DNA of 41,645 nucleotides from Candidatus Methanomethylophilaceae archaeon (lineage in GTDB: Archaea > Thermoplasmatota > Thermoplasmata > Methanomassiliicoccales > Methanomethylophilaceae): contig JAFWTC010000053.1 in NCBI GenBank assembly GCA_017519045.1, positions 1-41,645 of the forward strand, in the 5' to 3' direction. Made by a program: the position numbers and the translations under genes. Shown here one piece after another: positions 32,717-41,645 of this stretch (position 1 is the stretch's first letter; each line of letters starts with the position of its first letter). The notes under the pieces were generated by a model, which saw only the letters and a program-made list of their open reading frames with translations, did not search any database and had not been told where the DNA came from.

Positions 32717-34006
32717 GTGGACGTTCTGGACATAGCCGTATGCGCGCTCGCGTCCCTGGCCGGCGCGGGAATGGGGACCTTCAGCGGCCTGGTGCCTGGA
32801 ATCCATGTGAACACCCTGGCGGCCGTGATGCTCGCCTCGTACCCCGCCATGGAGGCCGCCCTGTCCGGATTCATGGATCCCGGCTCCGCCGCGGTCGCCG
32901 CTTGCTGCTGCATCATGTCGGCGTCCGTGGTCCATTCGTTCCTGGACTTCGTCCCGTCCGTGTTCATAGGCGCCCCCGACTCCGAGGACTGCGTGTCCGT
33001 CCTTCCCGGCCACAGGCTCCTGTTGCAAGGCAGGGGGATGGCGGCGGTGAGGTCCGCGGCCATAGGAAGCCTGGTGGGCACCTCCGCCGCCATCCTTCTG
33101 GCCGTTCCTCTCCAATGGCTGATGCTGTCGGGAGCCGACGAGGCCCTGGACAGGATGACTCCCTTCGTCGTCTCCGGCGCCGCCCTGATGATTGTTCTGG
33201 CGCAGTTCAGGAGGGGCTCCGGGCCCGCGGGCATCGCGGCATTTCTGATATCCGGGGCGCTGGGGTTGGCGTTGATGCGGCTCCCGATACCCTCCGAGGG
33301 GATCTTCGGAGAAGGCTCGCTGATGTTCCCGATGCTGTGCGGGCTGTTCGGGATCCCGGTGCTTCTGGGGACGGCGTCGGAGGGGAAGGCCCCGGAGCAG
33401 GAGGACGAGGGGACGGACCCAGAGGTGGCCGGCGCAGGCCTCAGGGGCGTCGCGATGGGGTGCGTGGCCGGATGGTTTCCTGGCATAACCGCGACGGTCG
33501 GGGCGTCCATCTCGGCCTGCTTCATGCCGGAGAACCGCCCGGACCGCTTCATAGCGTCGGTGGCGTCGATAGGGTCGGTCACCGCCGTGCTGTCCCTGGT
33601 GACCCTCTCGGTGTCCGGAAGCGGGAGGTCCGGGACCGCCCTGGTGATCGGGGACATAGCGGGGACGGCGCTGACGGGGATCGCCTCGGAGGCTTTCCTG
33701 ACCCTTCTTCTGTCGGCGGCGGTCGGCTCGCTGTGCGGATACGTCCTCACGATAAGGGCGGGGAAGGCCTTCGCCGCGGTGGCGGGGTCGGTGGACCAGT
33801 CCCGTCTGAGCATGGCGGTTCTGGCCGCCGACGTGGTCCTCGTGCTCGTCCTCACCGGGCCGTTCGGGATCGCGGTCCTGGCGGCGGCCTCGGCGACCGG
33901 GTTCCTCCCTGAGAAGTTCGGGACGGACAGGACGGCCTTGTGCGGATGCCTGCTGCTGCCCGTCCTGGTCAACGAGATCGGAGCCTGGACCCCGCCTTGG
34001 TCATGA
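32717..34006 (+). CDS. TctA-family membrane permease
   Basis: This 429-residue integral membrane protein resembles the archaeal branch of the TctA (PF01970) permeases. It has about ten hydrophobic segments and the two family glycine/proline motifs: FSGLVPGIHVNTLAAVML near the N-terminus and MGCVAGWFPGITATVGASIS halfway, which mark the two inverted halves. The usual partners TctB and TctC are absent, as is common in archaea, so the substrate is unknown. It starts with GTG and its end overlaps the thioesterase gene on the other strand by 38 bases. Confidence 0.85.
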   Translation: MDVLDIAVCALASLAGAGMGTFSGLVPGIHVNTLAAVMLASYPAMEAALSGFMDPGSAAVAACCCIMSASVVHSFLDFVPSVFIGAPDSEDCVSVLPGHRLLLQGRGMAAVRSAAIGSLVGTSAAILLAVPLQWLMLSGADEALDRMTPFVVSGAALMIVLAQFRRGSGPAGIAAFLISGALGLALMRLPIPSEGIFGEGSLMFPMLCGLFGIPVLLGTASEGKAPEQEDEGTDPEVAGAGLRGVAMGCVAGWFPGITATVGASISACFMPENRPDRFIASVASIGSVTAVLSLVTLSVSGSGRSGTALVIGDIAGTALTGIASEAFLTLLLSAAVGSLCGYVLTIRAGKAFAAVAGSVDQSRLSMAVLAADVVLVLVLTGPFGIAVLAAASATGFLPEKFGTDRTALCGCLLLPVLVNEIGAWTPPWS

Positions 34007-34361
34007 AGCGGGCCGAGTCCACGCGCACGCGCACGTGGGTCCCGCGCCCTATCGGTCCCGCCGAGTCGCTGGCGGTTATCGAGAACGTCAGGGACCTCCC
34101 GTCTATTCCGACGAGTTCCGTCTCGCAGACCGCGACGGCCCCGACCGGAGAGGGCGCGGTGTGCTCGAACTCCATGCGCGCGCCCACGGTGCTCTCCCCG
34201 TCGTTTAGAAACGGCGCCACGCTGTCGGATGCCGCGGCCTCGGCCATCGAGATGAGGACGGGCGTCGCCAGCACCTCCAGGGTCCCGCTTCCCACGGCCT
34301 TGGCGGTCATCTCCGGGGTCACTTTCCTCTCCGACTTGCCCTTGATTCCGATTTCAAGCAT
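33969..34361 (-). CDS. Hotdog-fold thioesterase (FlK-like)
   Basis: This 130-residue protein has the pattern of the fluoroacetyl-CoA thioesterase/acyl-CoA thioesterase group: an opening strand KGKSERKVTPEMTAKAVGSG, the hotdog helix PVLISMAEAAASDSVAPFL, then STVGARMEFEHTAPSPVG, and a final RGTHVRVRVDSARFM. It probably hydrolyses a small acyl-CoA. ATG 34361 is chosen because the domain starts there and a TATA box lies 27 bases upstream; an ATG at 34430 is also in frame. The convergent overlap with the TctA-like gene is 38 bases. Confidence 0.87.
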   Translation of the reverse strand: MLEIGIKGKSERKVTPEMTAKAVGSGTLEVLATPVLISMAEAAASDSVAPFLNDGESTVGARMEFEHTAPSPVGAVAVCETELVGIDGRSLTFSITASDSAGPIGRGTHVRVRVDSARFMTKAGSRLRSR

Positions 34362-34383
34362 GTCCCTGGGTATGCCGCGGCCG

Positions 34384-34392
34384 ATGATATAC
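34384..34392 (-). promoter_or_regulatory. TATA-like box of thioesterase gene
   Basis: CGTATATCA on the minus strand region is centred 27 bases upstream of the ATG at 34361. Confidence 0.45.
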
Positions 34393-34471
34393 GTCTCGGC
34401 CACTTTCGGGCACCCCGGTCTTAGATTCAAATACGGACCGGACGTGGTCGTGACGGTTGCCAGGAGGATAC

Positions 34472-37400
34472 ATGTTTACCGCTTGCACAGACCAGGCCCG
34501 GTTCGAAGGGGCGCCAGCCGCCGACGCGTTGGAGGAGCTGGCCCGCGTGAGGGAAGCCTTCCGCCAGGAGTCGGCCAGAGCCTGCCAGGCATGCTCGGAC
34601 TCCGTGCTCGAGGAGATGGCGCGCCGCCTTCCCACGAGGGCGGAGGACCTCGACGCCATCCCCGGCGTGGGGCAGCGCTTCGCGGAGCGCTACGGCGAGG
34701 CGTTCCTGGAGGTCACCAGGAGATACGCGGCGGAGAGGTCGGGAGCGACGGGGCTGCGCTGCGAGACCGCCGAGTCCCTGAGGAGGCTGGGGAAGAACCT
34801 CACTGATCTAGGCAGGGGGAACCGCATGCTCTTCCAGCCGCGCATGTACCGCACGGGAAGCATCGACGTGCTCGACATCCCAGGCGCCGACGTCCTGGCG
34901 ACATTGTTCAGGGGCGGGTCGTTCGACACCGGCGATTCGGACGAGGCTGTCCGCAGGCATGTGACGGAGATAGTCCGCGAGGCCAACAGGGAGTACCGCG
35001 ACAAAGGGGGCTTCGACCTCTATCTGGCCTATCCGTTCGTCGAAGGCCGCCTATGCGACGGCTTCCCGGTCAGGGCCCCGCTGGCGCTGTTCCCTGTCGA
35101 GATCCGCAGGGAGAAGGGAATCGTGAGCGTGACCGTGGACGGATCGAGGGACCCCATATTCAACAGCACGCTGGTCCTGGCCAACATGAAGGCGTCCGGC
35201 GAGGACGGCCCCCTTCCGGATCCTATTATTGAGGACGTGTCGGAGGACGGGTTCGCCGAGAGGCTGACGTGCTTCTATGCGGAGGCCGGCATGCGGCTGT
35301 CCTGGACGGATCCCGGGCCGGCGCCGTTCCGCGGAGGGGACGCTGACAGGATGCCGCATTATTTCGACGGCGAGCTCAAGACGATGCCGTTCGCGGTCCT
35401 AGGGAGATATCCGCTGTACTCGAGCTGCGTCCAGAGGGATTTCAACTCCATACTCTCCGGAAGCCTCGTCAGCGGCATACTGGACCGCATGGCCGGCGCC
35501 CCCCGTCGCGTCCCGGACATGCCGGAGGGGAGGATCCGGGAGAGGGACGTCATGTGCGCCAACCCCCTGGATTCGGCCCAGGAGAGGATAATCGCGGCGC
35601 TGGAGGACTCGGACGGGCTCGTCATCCAGGGTCCGCCCGGGACCGGGAAGTCCCAGGTCATCGCGGAGGTGGTGACGTCGGCGGCCGTTAGGGGGATGAA
35701 CGTTCTCGTCGTGTCAGAGAAGAAGACGGCGCTGGACGTGGTCCTGTCGCGCCTAGGCTCCCTGTCTAGATACTGCATGCTGATTGACGACGCCGGCGAC
35801 AAGGACTCCTTCTACTCCAGGCTGTCCTCCATGCTGTCCGCCGAGGCGCCATTCGACGTCCCCGACTTAGGGGCCGCGACGGAGGAGGCGGAGCGCTCGA
35901 TCGGCGCCCTGGACGACATAGCCGCGTCCGTCTACGAGGAGAGGGGATCTGGAATGTTGCCGATCAGGCTGTACTCCGAGGACCTGGAGCGCAGGACGTC
36001 CGGCCGCGCCGTCCCGGAGGTCCTGGAGGAGAACGTCGCGGCCAGGGCCAGGAGGCTGGAGTACTCCGAGGCCGCCGAGATGCACAGGCTGTTCTCAGAC
36101 CCCGGTTCCGCGCAGGCGTATCTGAGGTACAGGAGGGCTGCCAGGGAGCATCCCGTGCTCATGGCTATGAAGGACGGCCTGACCGTCAAGGACCTGAAGG
36201 ACCTGGGGGCCGACCTGGACCGGACGTCCCGTCTGTGGAGGGAATGGTCGTCCGGCATCAGGGCGATGGACAGGATGGCGATGGAGAAGGAGGCCTACTC
36301 CGTACTGGGGAGGTACTTCGACGGACTCGGCCGGGACGTGCTTGGGGCGGTCCTCAGGAATCCGGAGGACGTCGCCGCCGCCCTGCCCTCCTACGGGGAC
36401 TATTCCGAGGGGTCCAGGATGTTCGGCGGCCTGGAGCCGGCATGGAAGTCCTACGGGAACGGGATGCTGGAGGTCTCCGCGGAGCTCGGGACGAGCCTGA
36501 CGGAGGCGGAGGCCGGGATGTTCGGGCTCGTGGAGGCGGAGCAGGCCGCCATGTTCGACGAGACGTTCGACCCTTCGGGCATGGAGTCGTTCGAGGATTC
36601 GCTGGCGAGGGCGGAGGCCGCCATGTCCGCGAAGCGCGAGGCCGTCCGCGGGCTGGCCGAGTCCCGCCTGCAGGAGGCCCTCGGGCGGATCAGGGAATCC
36701 AGGAGGTTCGGCGACATGTCCCGCATAGCCTCCTCCAGAAGGAGATGGAGCCCCGGAAGGTTCGTCAGGAGGTTCGGATACGAGATGCTCGGAGGCGTCC
36801 GCGTCTGGCTGATGACGCCCGAGGCTGTCTCGGAGGCGCTTCCGCTGGAGGCCGGGATGTTCGACCTCCTGGTGTTCGACGAGGCCTCGCAGATGTTCCT
36901 GGAGAGGGGCGTCCCGGCGATGCAGCGCGCCAGGAGGATCGTGGTCGCCGGAGACCATATGCAGCTGCGTCCCTCGGCCGTCGGATTCGCCAGATACGAG
37001 GACTCCGAGGGCGGGAGCCTCCTGGATTCGGCGAGGTCCAGGTTCAGGTCGTTCATGCTGGACCATCACTACAGGTCCCTCCGCTCGGAGCTGATAGCGT
37101 TCTCCAACAGGGCGTTCTACGACGGGAGGCTCCGCGTGGCGCCGAATCCAGGGCTCGCGGGGACTCCGCCCATAGAGGTCCGCGTCACCGACGGGGTATG
37201 GGAGGACCGCCGCAACAGGAAGGAGGCCGAGGAGACGGTCAAGGTCCTCAAGGAGCTCCTGGGCGGGGACGACACCGTCGGGGTCATAACCTTCAACTCG
37301 TACCAGAGGGACCTGGTCACGGACCTGCTGGAGGAGGAGTGCGCCTCCGACCCGGCGTTCGGCAGGAAGGTGTCGAGGGAGGTCCGCAGGAAGCGCGGCG

Positions 37401-38086
37401 GAGAGGACGTCGGGCTGTTCGTGAAGAACGTCGAGAGCGTCCAGGGGGACGAGAGGGACGTGATAGTGTTCTCCGTCGGGTACGGAAGGGATGCCGAGGG
37501 CAGGTTCGCCCAGAGGTTCGGATGGCTCAACGCCGAGGGCGGGGAGAACCGCCTGAACGTGGCCGTCACCAGGGCCAGGCGCAGGATGGTGGTCATCAGG
37601 TCGTTCGATCCGGCGGAGATCCGCTCCGACGCCGGCGGCCCGGGTCTGTTCAAGGCGTTCCTGAGATACGCCGACGCGGTGTGGTCCGGTGACTCCGACG
37701 GGGCGGCCAGGATATTGGACTCGGTGGGGCCGGCGGCTCCGGAGCGCCGTTCCTGCGGGATGTGCGCCGCCGCCTCCCTCGCCGAGTCCGCCCTCAGGCG
37801 CGCGGGGTTCGGGGTGGAGTGCGACGTGGGGGCCGAGGGATGCGTCCTTGACCTGGTCGCGGTCCGCGACGGCAGAAGGGTGCTCGGGATCGAGGTGGAT
37901 GAGGGCCTGTACGCCTCGGACCCGGATTCCAGGACCAGGGACTGCCTCCGCCGCAGATATCTGGAGTCGAGGGGGTGGAGGACTGTCCGTCTCTGGATTC
38001 CGATGATGTGGAGGGACCCGGAGAAGGAGTGCGCCCGCATCGTCAAGGAGGCGGAATCGGCGTCCGCAAGGATAATTAACGTGTGA
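34472..38086 (+). CDS. HRDC + DUF4011-like + SF1 helicase + Vsr-like nuclease protein
   Basis: This is a 1204-residue multidomain protein, probably a nucleic-acid-processing helicase-nuclease. Residues about 20-80 look like an HRDC domain ([20 protein letters not shown]). A DUF4011-like segment follows ([16 protein letters not shown]). The SF1 helicase core (COG1112 type) has Walker [15 protein letters not shown] near 386, a helical insertion of about 400 residues, Walker [12 protein letters not shown] near 800, [12 protein letters not shown], and motif [19 protein letters not shown] near 1026. The end (about 1113-1204) fits the MTES_1575/DUF559 nuclease fold: [42 protein letters not shown] 34472 has AGGAGG before it. 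Related proteins occur in anti-phage systems, but no defence partners lie nearby. Confidence 0.88.
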   Translation: MFTACTDQARFEGAPAADALEELARVREAFRQESARACQACSDSVLEEMARRLPTRAEDLDAIPGVGQRFAERYGEAFLEVTRRYAAERSGATGLRCETAESLRRLGKNLTDLGRGNRMLFQPRMYRTGSIDVLDIPGADVLATLFRGGSFDTGDSDEAVRRHVTEIVREANREYRDKGGFDLYLAYPFVEGRLCDGFPVRAPLALFPVEIRREKGIVSVTVDGSRDPIFNSTLVLANMKASGEDGPLPDPIIEDVSEDGFAERLTCFYAEAGMRLSWTDPGPAPFRGGDADRMPHYFDGELKTMPFAVLGRYPLYSSCVQRDFNSILSGSLVSGILDRMAGAPRRVPDMPEGRIRERDVMCANPLDSAQERIIAALEDSDGLVIQGPPGTGKSQVIAEVVTSAAVRGMNVLVVSEKKTALDVVLSRLGSLSRYCMLIDDAGDKDSFYSRLSSMLSAEAPFDVPDLGAATEEAERSIGALDDIAASVYEERGSGMLPIRLYSEDLERRTSGRAVPEVLEENVAARARRLEYSEAAEMHRLFSDPGSAQAYLRYRRAAREHPVLMAMKDGLTVKDLKDLGADLDRTSRLWREWSSGIRAMDRMAMEKEAYSVLGRYFDGLGRDVLGAVLRNPEDVAAALPSYGDYSEGSRMFGGLEPAWKSYGNGMLEVSAELGTSLTEAEAGMFGLVEAEQAAMFDETFDPSGMESFEDSLARAEAAMSAKREAVRGLAESRLQEALGRIRESRRFGDMSRIASSRRRWSPGRFVRRFGYEMLGGVRVWLMTPEAVSEALPLEAGMFDLLVFDEASQMFLERGVPAMQRARRIVVAGDHMQLRPSAVGFARYEDSEGGSLLDSARSRFRSFMLDHHYRSLRSELIAFSNRAFYDGRLRVAPNPGLAGTPPIEVRVTDGVWEDRRNRKEAEETVKVLKELLGGDDTVGVITFNSYQRDLVTDLLEEECASDPAFGRKVSREVRRKRGGEDVGLFVKNVESVQGDERDVIVFSVGYGRDAEGRFAQRFGWLNAEGGENRLNVAVTRARRRMVVIRSFDPAEIRSDAGGPGLFKAFLRYADAVWSGDSDGAARILDSVGPAAPERRSCGMCAAASLAESALRRAGFGVECDVGAEGCVLDLVAVRDGRRVLGIEVDEGLYASDPDSRTRDCLRRRYLESRGWRTVRLWIPMMWRDPEKECARIVKEAESASARIINV

Positions 38087-38101
38087 AATGGTCTGGAGCA
38101 T

Positions 38102-38323
38102 ATGGTCAACACCGTTCTCAAGATAGAGGGCATGATGTGCGAAGGCTGCGTTTCCAGCGTGAAATCGGCTCTGGAGGCCGTCGACGGAGTCGCATCCGCG
38201 GATGTGAATCTGAAGAAGGGCACGGCGACCGTCTCGCACGACGGCGTGCCTCAGGAGAAGCTCATAGGCGCCGTGGTCGACGCCGGCTTCAGGGCCTCGG
38301 TGAAGAAAGGTCTGTTCTCATGA
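38102..38323 (+). CDS. copZ: CopZ-like copper chaperone (HMA domain)
   Basis: This 73-residue protein is a single heavy-metal-associated domain with the metal site [16 protein letters not shown] (MxCxxC) and the ferredoxin-like pattern [12 protein letters not shown] and [10 protein letters not shown]. It would carry Cu(I) in the cytosol to the ATPase encoded next. The stop overlaps the copA start (ATGA), a typical copZA arrangement. Confidence 0.93.
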   Translation: MVNTVLKIEGMMCEGCVSSVKSALEAVDGVASADVNLKKGTATVSHDGVPQEKLIGAVVDAGFRASVKKGLFS

Positions 38324-40548
38324 CCAAGAAGGTCTTCCGCATAGGCGGGATGTCTTGCGCCGCATGCGTGGGCAGGGTGGAGTCCGCCATCTCCTCGGTC
38401 AATGGCGTGGAGTCGGCGGAGGCCAACATAGGAAGCTGCACCGCGGTCGTGGAATACGACGGGTCCCGCGAGACCGAGAGGGCCATCGCCGACGCGGTGA
38501 GGGCCGCAGGGTACTCTGTCGTAAGCGATGATCGCGACGAGGCCGCCGCGGAGGCGGAGAAGGCCCTGTCGGCCCAGTTCAGGGACCTGGTCATCGCGAT
38601 AGCGTTCGCGATCCCGTTGGCGGTCCTTTCTATGGGGCCCATGCTCGGGCTGTTCGAGCCGTTCCTGGACATGCTCCCCTACGGGCTGCTCCAGGCGGTT
38701 CTGTGCGTCCCGACGCTCATCGCGGGAAGGAGGTTCTTCCTCAGGGGGTATCCCGCGCTCGCGTCCAGGCATCCTACCATGGACTCCCTGATAGCGCTGG
38801 GGGCAACGGCCTCCGTCCTGCTCGGGACATACAGCCTTTACAGGATCTGGCTGGGTGACATGGACGCCATGTCCGGCATCTGCTACGACTCCGCCTCGAT
38901 GATCATCGCGCTGGTCAGCGTGGGGAAGTACGTGGAGGCCAGGTCCAGGCATCGCACCGACGATTCCGTGAGGAGGCTGCTCTCCGCCGCCCCCGACGAG
39001 GCCACCGTGATCAGGGACGGTTCCGAGGCGAGGATCAAGGCATCGGAGCTGGCGCCCGGGGACGTCATGGTCGTCCGCCCCGGAGAGAGGGTGCCGGCCG
39101 ACGGCGTCGTGGTCTCCGGCGAGTCGTCGGTCAACGAATCGATGCTGACCGGCGAGAGCATGCCTGTGGACAAGCGTCCCGGCGACACCGTGTACGGGGC
39201 CACCGTCAACGGCTCCGGAAGGCTGGAGGTCAAGGCCGAGAAGACCGGGGAGGACACGGTCCTGTTCCAGATAGCCAGGATGATCGAGATGGCCAGAGGC
39301 ACCAAGGCGCCGGTGGCGTCCCTGGCGGACAGGGTGTCCGCGGTGTTCGTCCCCGCGGTCATCGCCGTCGCCGTCGCATGCTTCATAGCATGGTCTCTGG
39401 CCGGCAGGGACGTCCAGTTCTCGCTGACCGTGGCGATATCCGTGCTGGTCATCTCCTGTCCCTGCGCCCTAGGCCTGGCCACCCCGCTGGCGATCGTCGT
39501 TGGAACGTGGAAGGGGTCGGAGCACGGGATACTGTTCAAGACCGCCTCCGCCGTCGAGGCATCCTCCAAGGCGGAAACCGTCGTGCTGGACAAGACCGGC
39601 ACGTGCACCCTCGGGGAGCCGTCCGTCCGTCGCGTCGAGGCGGAGGACGAGGCGGGTCTGATAGGGCTGGCCGCCTCCGCGGAATCGGGGTCCGAGCATC
39701 CCATAGCCAAGGCGGTCATGAGGCATGCGGCCGAGGCCGGGGTCGAGATCCCGCCCCTGGAGTCGTTCTCCGGAAGGTCCGGGTACGGGATATCGTGCGT
39801 ATGTGGCGGCAGGAGGGTGCTGGTCGGGAACTGGGCGCTCATGGAGGACGAGGCCGTGGAGGTTCCGGACCTTCCCGACGCCCCGGGGATGACCCGCATA
39901 CTCGTGGCCGCCGACGGCTCCTATCTCGGCTCGATTCTGGTGGCGGACGCCGTGAGGCCGGAGGCTCCGGAGGCCGTGGCGCATCTCCGTTCAGACGGAC
40001 TGAGGACGATAATGGCCACCGGGGACGGGAGGTCCGCCGGAGAGGCGATCGCGTCCGAGATAGGCGTCGACGAGGTCCGCGCGGAGATGAGGCCCGGGGA
40101 CAAGCTCAGGCTGGTCAAGGACCTCCAGATAGCCCAGAGGAGGGTCGCGATGGTCGGAGACGGGATAAACGACTCCCCCGCGCTCACCCAGGCCGACGTG
40201 GGGATCGCCGTGGGCTCCGGGACCGACGTCGCCATCGAATCCGCCGACGTGGTCCTGATGAGCGGGGACCTCCGCTGCGTCCCGGCCGCCTTGGAGACGG
40301 GGAAGGCCGTCATGCGCACGGTCCGCCAGAACCTGGCGTTCGCATTCATCTACAACGTCGTCTGCATACCCATTGCCGCCGGGCTTCCGGTGCTGTTCGG
40401 ATACGAGGACCTGGTCAGCCGCATGCCGATGTTCGCGGCGGCCGCGATGTCCATGTCCTCGATCTCGGTCGTCGCCAACACGCTGAGGCTCCGGAGGTTC
40501 CGTCCGAAGGCCCTGTCCTCGGAACGAGGGATGCCGATTCCACCCTGA
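38320..40548 (+). CDS. copA: Cu+-exporting P1B-type ATPase
   Basis: CopA pumps Cu(I) (or Ag) out of the cell. The 742 residues show one N-terminal HMA domain ([12 protein letters not shown]), transmembrane helices from about 80, the actuator motif MLTGESMPV, the transmembrane metal site [11 protein letters not shown], the phosphorylation site [14 protein letters not shown], the nucleotide-binding SEHPIAKAV and the hinge [17 protein letters not shown]. The phosphorylation motif reads DKTGTCT in place of the usual DKTGTLT. The last 45 codons overlap the dph6 frame on the opposite strand. Confidence 0.96.
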   Translation: MTKKVFRIGGMSCAACVGRVESAISSVNGVESAEANIGSCTAVVEYDGSRETERAIADAVRAAGYSVVSDDRDEAAAEAEKALSAQFRDLVIAIAFAIPLAVLSMGPMLGLFEPFLDMLPYGLLQAVLCVPTLIAGRRFFLRGYPALASRHPTMDSLIALGATASVLLGTYSLYRIWLGDMDAMSGICYDSASMIIALVSVGKYVEARSRHRTDDSVRRLLSAAPDEATVIRDGSEARIKASELAPGDVMVVRPGERVPADGVVVSGESSVNESMLTGESMPVDKRPGDTVYGATVNGSGRLEVKAEKTGEDTVLFQIARMIEMARGTKAPVASLADRVSAVFVPAVIAVAVACFIAWSLAGRDVQFSLTVAISVLVISCPCALGLATPLAIVVGTWKGSEHGILFKTASAVEASSKAETVVLDKTGTCTLGEPSVRRVEAEDEAGLIGLAASAESGSEHPIAKAVMRHAAEAGVEIPPLESFSGRSGYGISCVCGGRRVLVGNWALMEDEAVEVPDLPDAPGMTRILVAADGSYLGSILVADAVRPEAPEAVAHLRSDGLRTIMATGDGRSAGEAIASEIGVDEVRAEMRPGDKLRLVKDLQIAQRRVAMVGDGINDSPALTQADVGIAVGSGTDVAIESADVVLMSGDLRCVPAALETGKAVMRTVRQNLAFAFIYNVVCIPIAAGLPVLFGYEDLVSRMPMFAAAAMSMSSISVVANTLRLRRFRPKALSSERGMPIPP

Positions 40549-41185
40549 GGGTCCCGCCGCCTCTGGACCATTCCCTCCTCGAGGAGTCGATGGACAGCGG
40601 CAGGCGGTACAGCGGGGAGTCGATAGTCAACGACTCGTACTCCCCTCCCTCCCCCAGGATGCTTATCCCGGTCTTCGCGCGTATCCTCCTCAGCTCCTCG
40701 GCGGCGGAGCGGTCGATCTCCCGCCCGAGCCATTCCTCGCCGAGCCCTTCGGCATAGCAGCCCACGATGATTGCGCGTATCCCGGAAGCCAGGAGCTCAT
40801 CCATGACCATGTCCTGGTCCTTCCTCCACAGGGGGGAGACGACCTTCAGGCCCAGGTCCCCGCATACCAGGTTCATCCTGTCCCACTGGTAGTCAGACCA
40901 TATGGCCCCGGTGACTACCCCGTCCACGTCCAGCCCTTCCAACGCATTCCGGAGGCCCGCCATGTCCCCCTCCTCCGATCCGGTGCTGGGGGCGGTTATC
41001 AGCCTCTTCCCCATGGACTCCGCCATCAACGGCACTACGCCGAGGTTGGGGGTGTGGAAGATCCATGACGCCTCGTCCTCCGGCATGATGTTGACGATGC
41101 AGGGCACCTCGTGCCCCATCTGCTCGGCCAAGTAAAGAGAGAACGCGGAATCCTTCCCTCCGGAGTACAACGAGGCCAATATCAT
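40415..41185 (-). CDS. dph6: Diphthine--ammonia ligase (Dph6 family)
   Basis: Dph6 completes diphthamide on elongation factor 2 by ATP-dependent amidation. The 256-residue frame has the PP-loop [14 protein letters not shown] at the N-terminus, [15 protein letters not shown] and the family end motif [19 protein letters not shown] 41185 begins the domain and has a TATA box 26 bases upstream. The natural C-terminus should be near [12 protein letters not shown] (about 40540). The frame stays open another 40 codons into the copA antisense, giving a convergent overlap of 134 bases and an Arg/Ser/Pro-rich tail that looks like a shadow sequence. Confidence 0.92.
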   Translation of the reverse strand: MILASLYSGGKDSAFSLYLAEQMGHEVPCIVNIMPEDEASWIFHTPNLGVVPLMAESMGKRLITAPSTGSEEGDMAGLRNALEGLDVDGVVTGAIWSDYQWDRMNLVCGDLGLKVVSPLWRKDQDMVMDELLASGIRAIIVGCYAEGLGEEWLGREIDRSAAEELRRIRAKTGISILGEGGEYESLTIDSPLYRLPLSIDSSRREWSRGGGTLRVESASLVPRTGPSDGTSGASACWRRPRSRTWTSRPPRTSACG

Positions 41186-41206
41186 GCCGATGTATTCGTA
41201 TTGCTC

Positions 41207-41215
41207 GCTAATAAC
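41207..41215 (-). promoter_or_regulatory. TATA box of dph6
   Basis: GTTATTAGC on the minus strand is centred 26 bases upstream of the ATG at 41185. Confidence 0.5.
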
Positions 41216-41234
41216 ATGTCGCAATTCTCGTTAA

Positions 41235-41244
41235 GTTTTTATCC
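41235..41244 (+). promoter_or_regulatory. TATA box of rpiA
   Basis: GTTTTTATCC predicts a start near 41266. The rpiA ATG at 41277 follows GGAGG (41266-41270). The dph6 and rpiA promoters share this short divergent gap. Confidence 0.5.
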
Positions 41245-41276
41245 AGCCGAGCGTAATCGAGGGGCGGAGGCCTGCT

Positions 41277-41645
41277 ATGCCGGAGAGCTCCTTGGATGTC
41301 GCCGATATGAAGAGGATCGTCGCTGAGAACGCCGTCGATTCGTTCGTCAAAGACGGTATGATAGTGGGTCTTGGCACAGGCTCCACCGCGTATTACGCCA
41401 TCAGGCGCGTGGGGGAGCTGGTCGCGGAAGGCTACGACCTGACGTGCGTGGCGACCTCGTCCCAGAGCGAGGCCCAGGCCCAGGCGCTCGGAATAAAGGT
41501 CGTGGACCTGGACGTCGCCGAGAAGGTGGACGTCACCATAGACGGCGCCGACGAGGTGGACCCGTCTATGCAGCTGATCAAGGGCCTCGGAGGCGCTCTC
41601 CTCAGGGAGAAGATCGTCGCGGCCGCGACCGTGAAGGAGATCATA
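41277..41645 (+). CDS. rpiA: Ribose-5-phosphate isomerase A, N-terminal part
   Basis: RpiA interconverts ribose 5-phosphate and ribulose 5-phosphate, supplying ribose for nucleotides. The 123 residues inside the window include the substrate loop VGLGTGSTAYYAIRRVGEL, TSSQSEAQAQALGI, the catalytic DVTIDGADEVDPSM and LIKGLGGALLREKIVAA. The gene runs off the window end. A ribosome-binding sequence GGAGG precedes the ATG. Confidence 0.96.
   Translation, partial: MPESSLDVADMKRIVAENAVDSFVKDGMIVGLGTGSTAYYAIRRVGELVAEGYDLTCVATSSQSEAQAQALGIKVVDLDVAEKVDVTIDGADEVDPSMQLIKGLGGALLREKIVAAATVKEII

Noticed and set aside
1-41645. CRISPR arrays, rRNA genes, transposases, integrases, attachment sites
   Set aside because: I looked for regularly spaced repeats and for mobile-element proteins and found none.

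Overview
The window comes from a GC-rich methanogenic archaeon, most likely of the order Methanomassiliicoccales (Thermoplasmata). Four things point there. (1) There is a tight mvhADG-hdrA cluster, the H2-oxidising half of the electron-bifurcating MvhADG-HdrABC complex. (2) Archaeal information genes are present: the exosome/proteasome superoperon, SRP19, S8e, L37Ae, RpoP, KEOPS Pcc1 and Bud32, and RadB. (3) Archaeal isoprenoid enzymes are present: isopentenyl phosphate kinase, type 2 IPP isomerase and GGPP synthase. (4) Two genes read straight through in-frame UAG codons: one in a polyprenyl synthase (6437-7423) and two in nnr (14732-16117). None of the 43 other assigned stop codons is UAG. 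Together this fits an organism that decodes UAG as pyrrolysine; pyl genes are not in the window, so that step is inference.

Layout. 1-740: end of an XRE regulator and tRNA-Ser(GCT). 744-4598: Na/Pi symporter with PhoU tail, an in-frame chimera of an iron/cobalamin ABC binding protein and its ATPase, and a bacterial-style AraC regulator. 4616-7423: ipk-idi2-ggpps operon. 7297-9180 (minus): AIM24-like protein, small membrane protein, RadB. 9216-10402: bud32-rdgB. 10410-13117 (minus): membrane protein, pgk, type II GAPDH (its stop codon appears lost). 13215-16971: phosphoesterase, S8e, SRP19, nnr, SbcD-like phosphoesterase. 17023-23292 (minus): hdrA-mvhD-mvhG-mvhA with almost no spacing; HdrA is a 1010-residue double-length form and MvhG has an 87-residue helical N-terminal extension. 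23293-23825: the only long non-coding gap, with a likely orphan promoter and repeats. 23826-28862: pop5, psmA, SBDS, rrp4, rrp41, rrp42, rpl37ae, rpoP, pcc1, prefoldin beta. 28973-31083: ABC-2 exporter. 31149-34361: DHH phosphoesterase, hpt, TctA-type permease, hotdog thioesterase. 34472-38086: a 1204-residue HRDC/SF1-helicase/Vsr-like nuclease protein. 38102-41645: copZ-copA, dph6, start of rpiA.

Gene expression. Genes are densely packed, with many ATGA overlaps. For at least twelve genes a TATA-like box is centred 26-27 bases upstream of the start codon, so their mRNAs are probably leaderless. I used this to choose starts. Most other genes have a visible Shine-Dalgarno sequence or are translationally coupled.

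Best leads: the UAG-containing genes, the ABC binding-protein/ATPase chimera, the helicase-nuclease, the MvhG extension, and the GAPDH stop loss. I found no CRISPR array, rRNA, insertion sequence or prophage.
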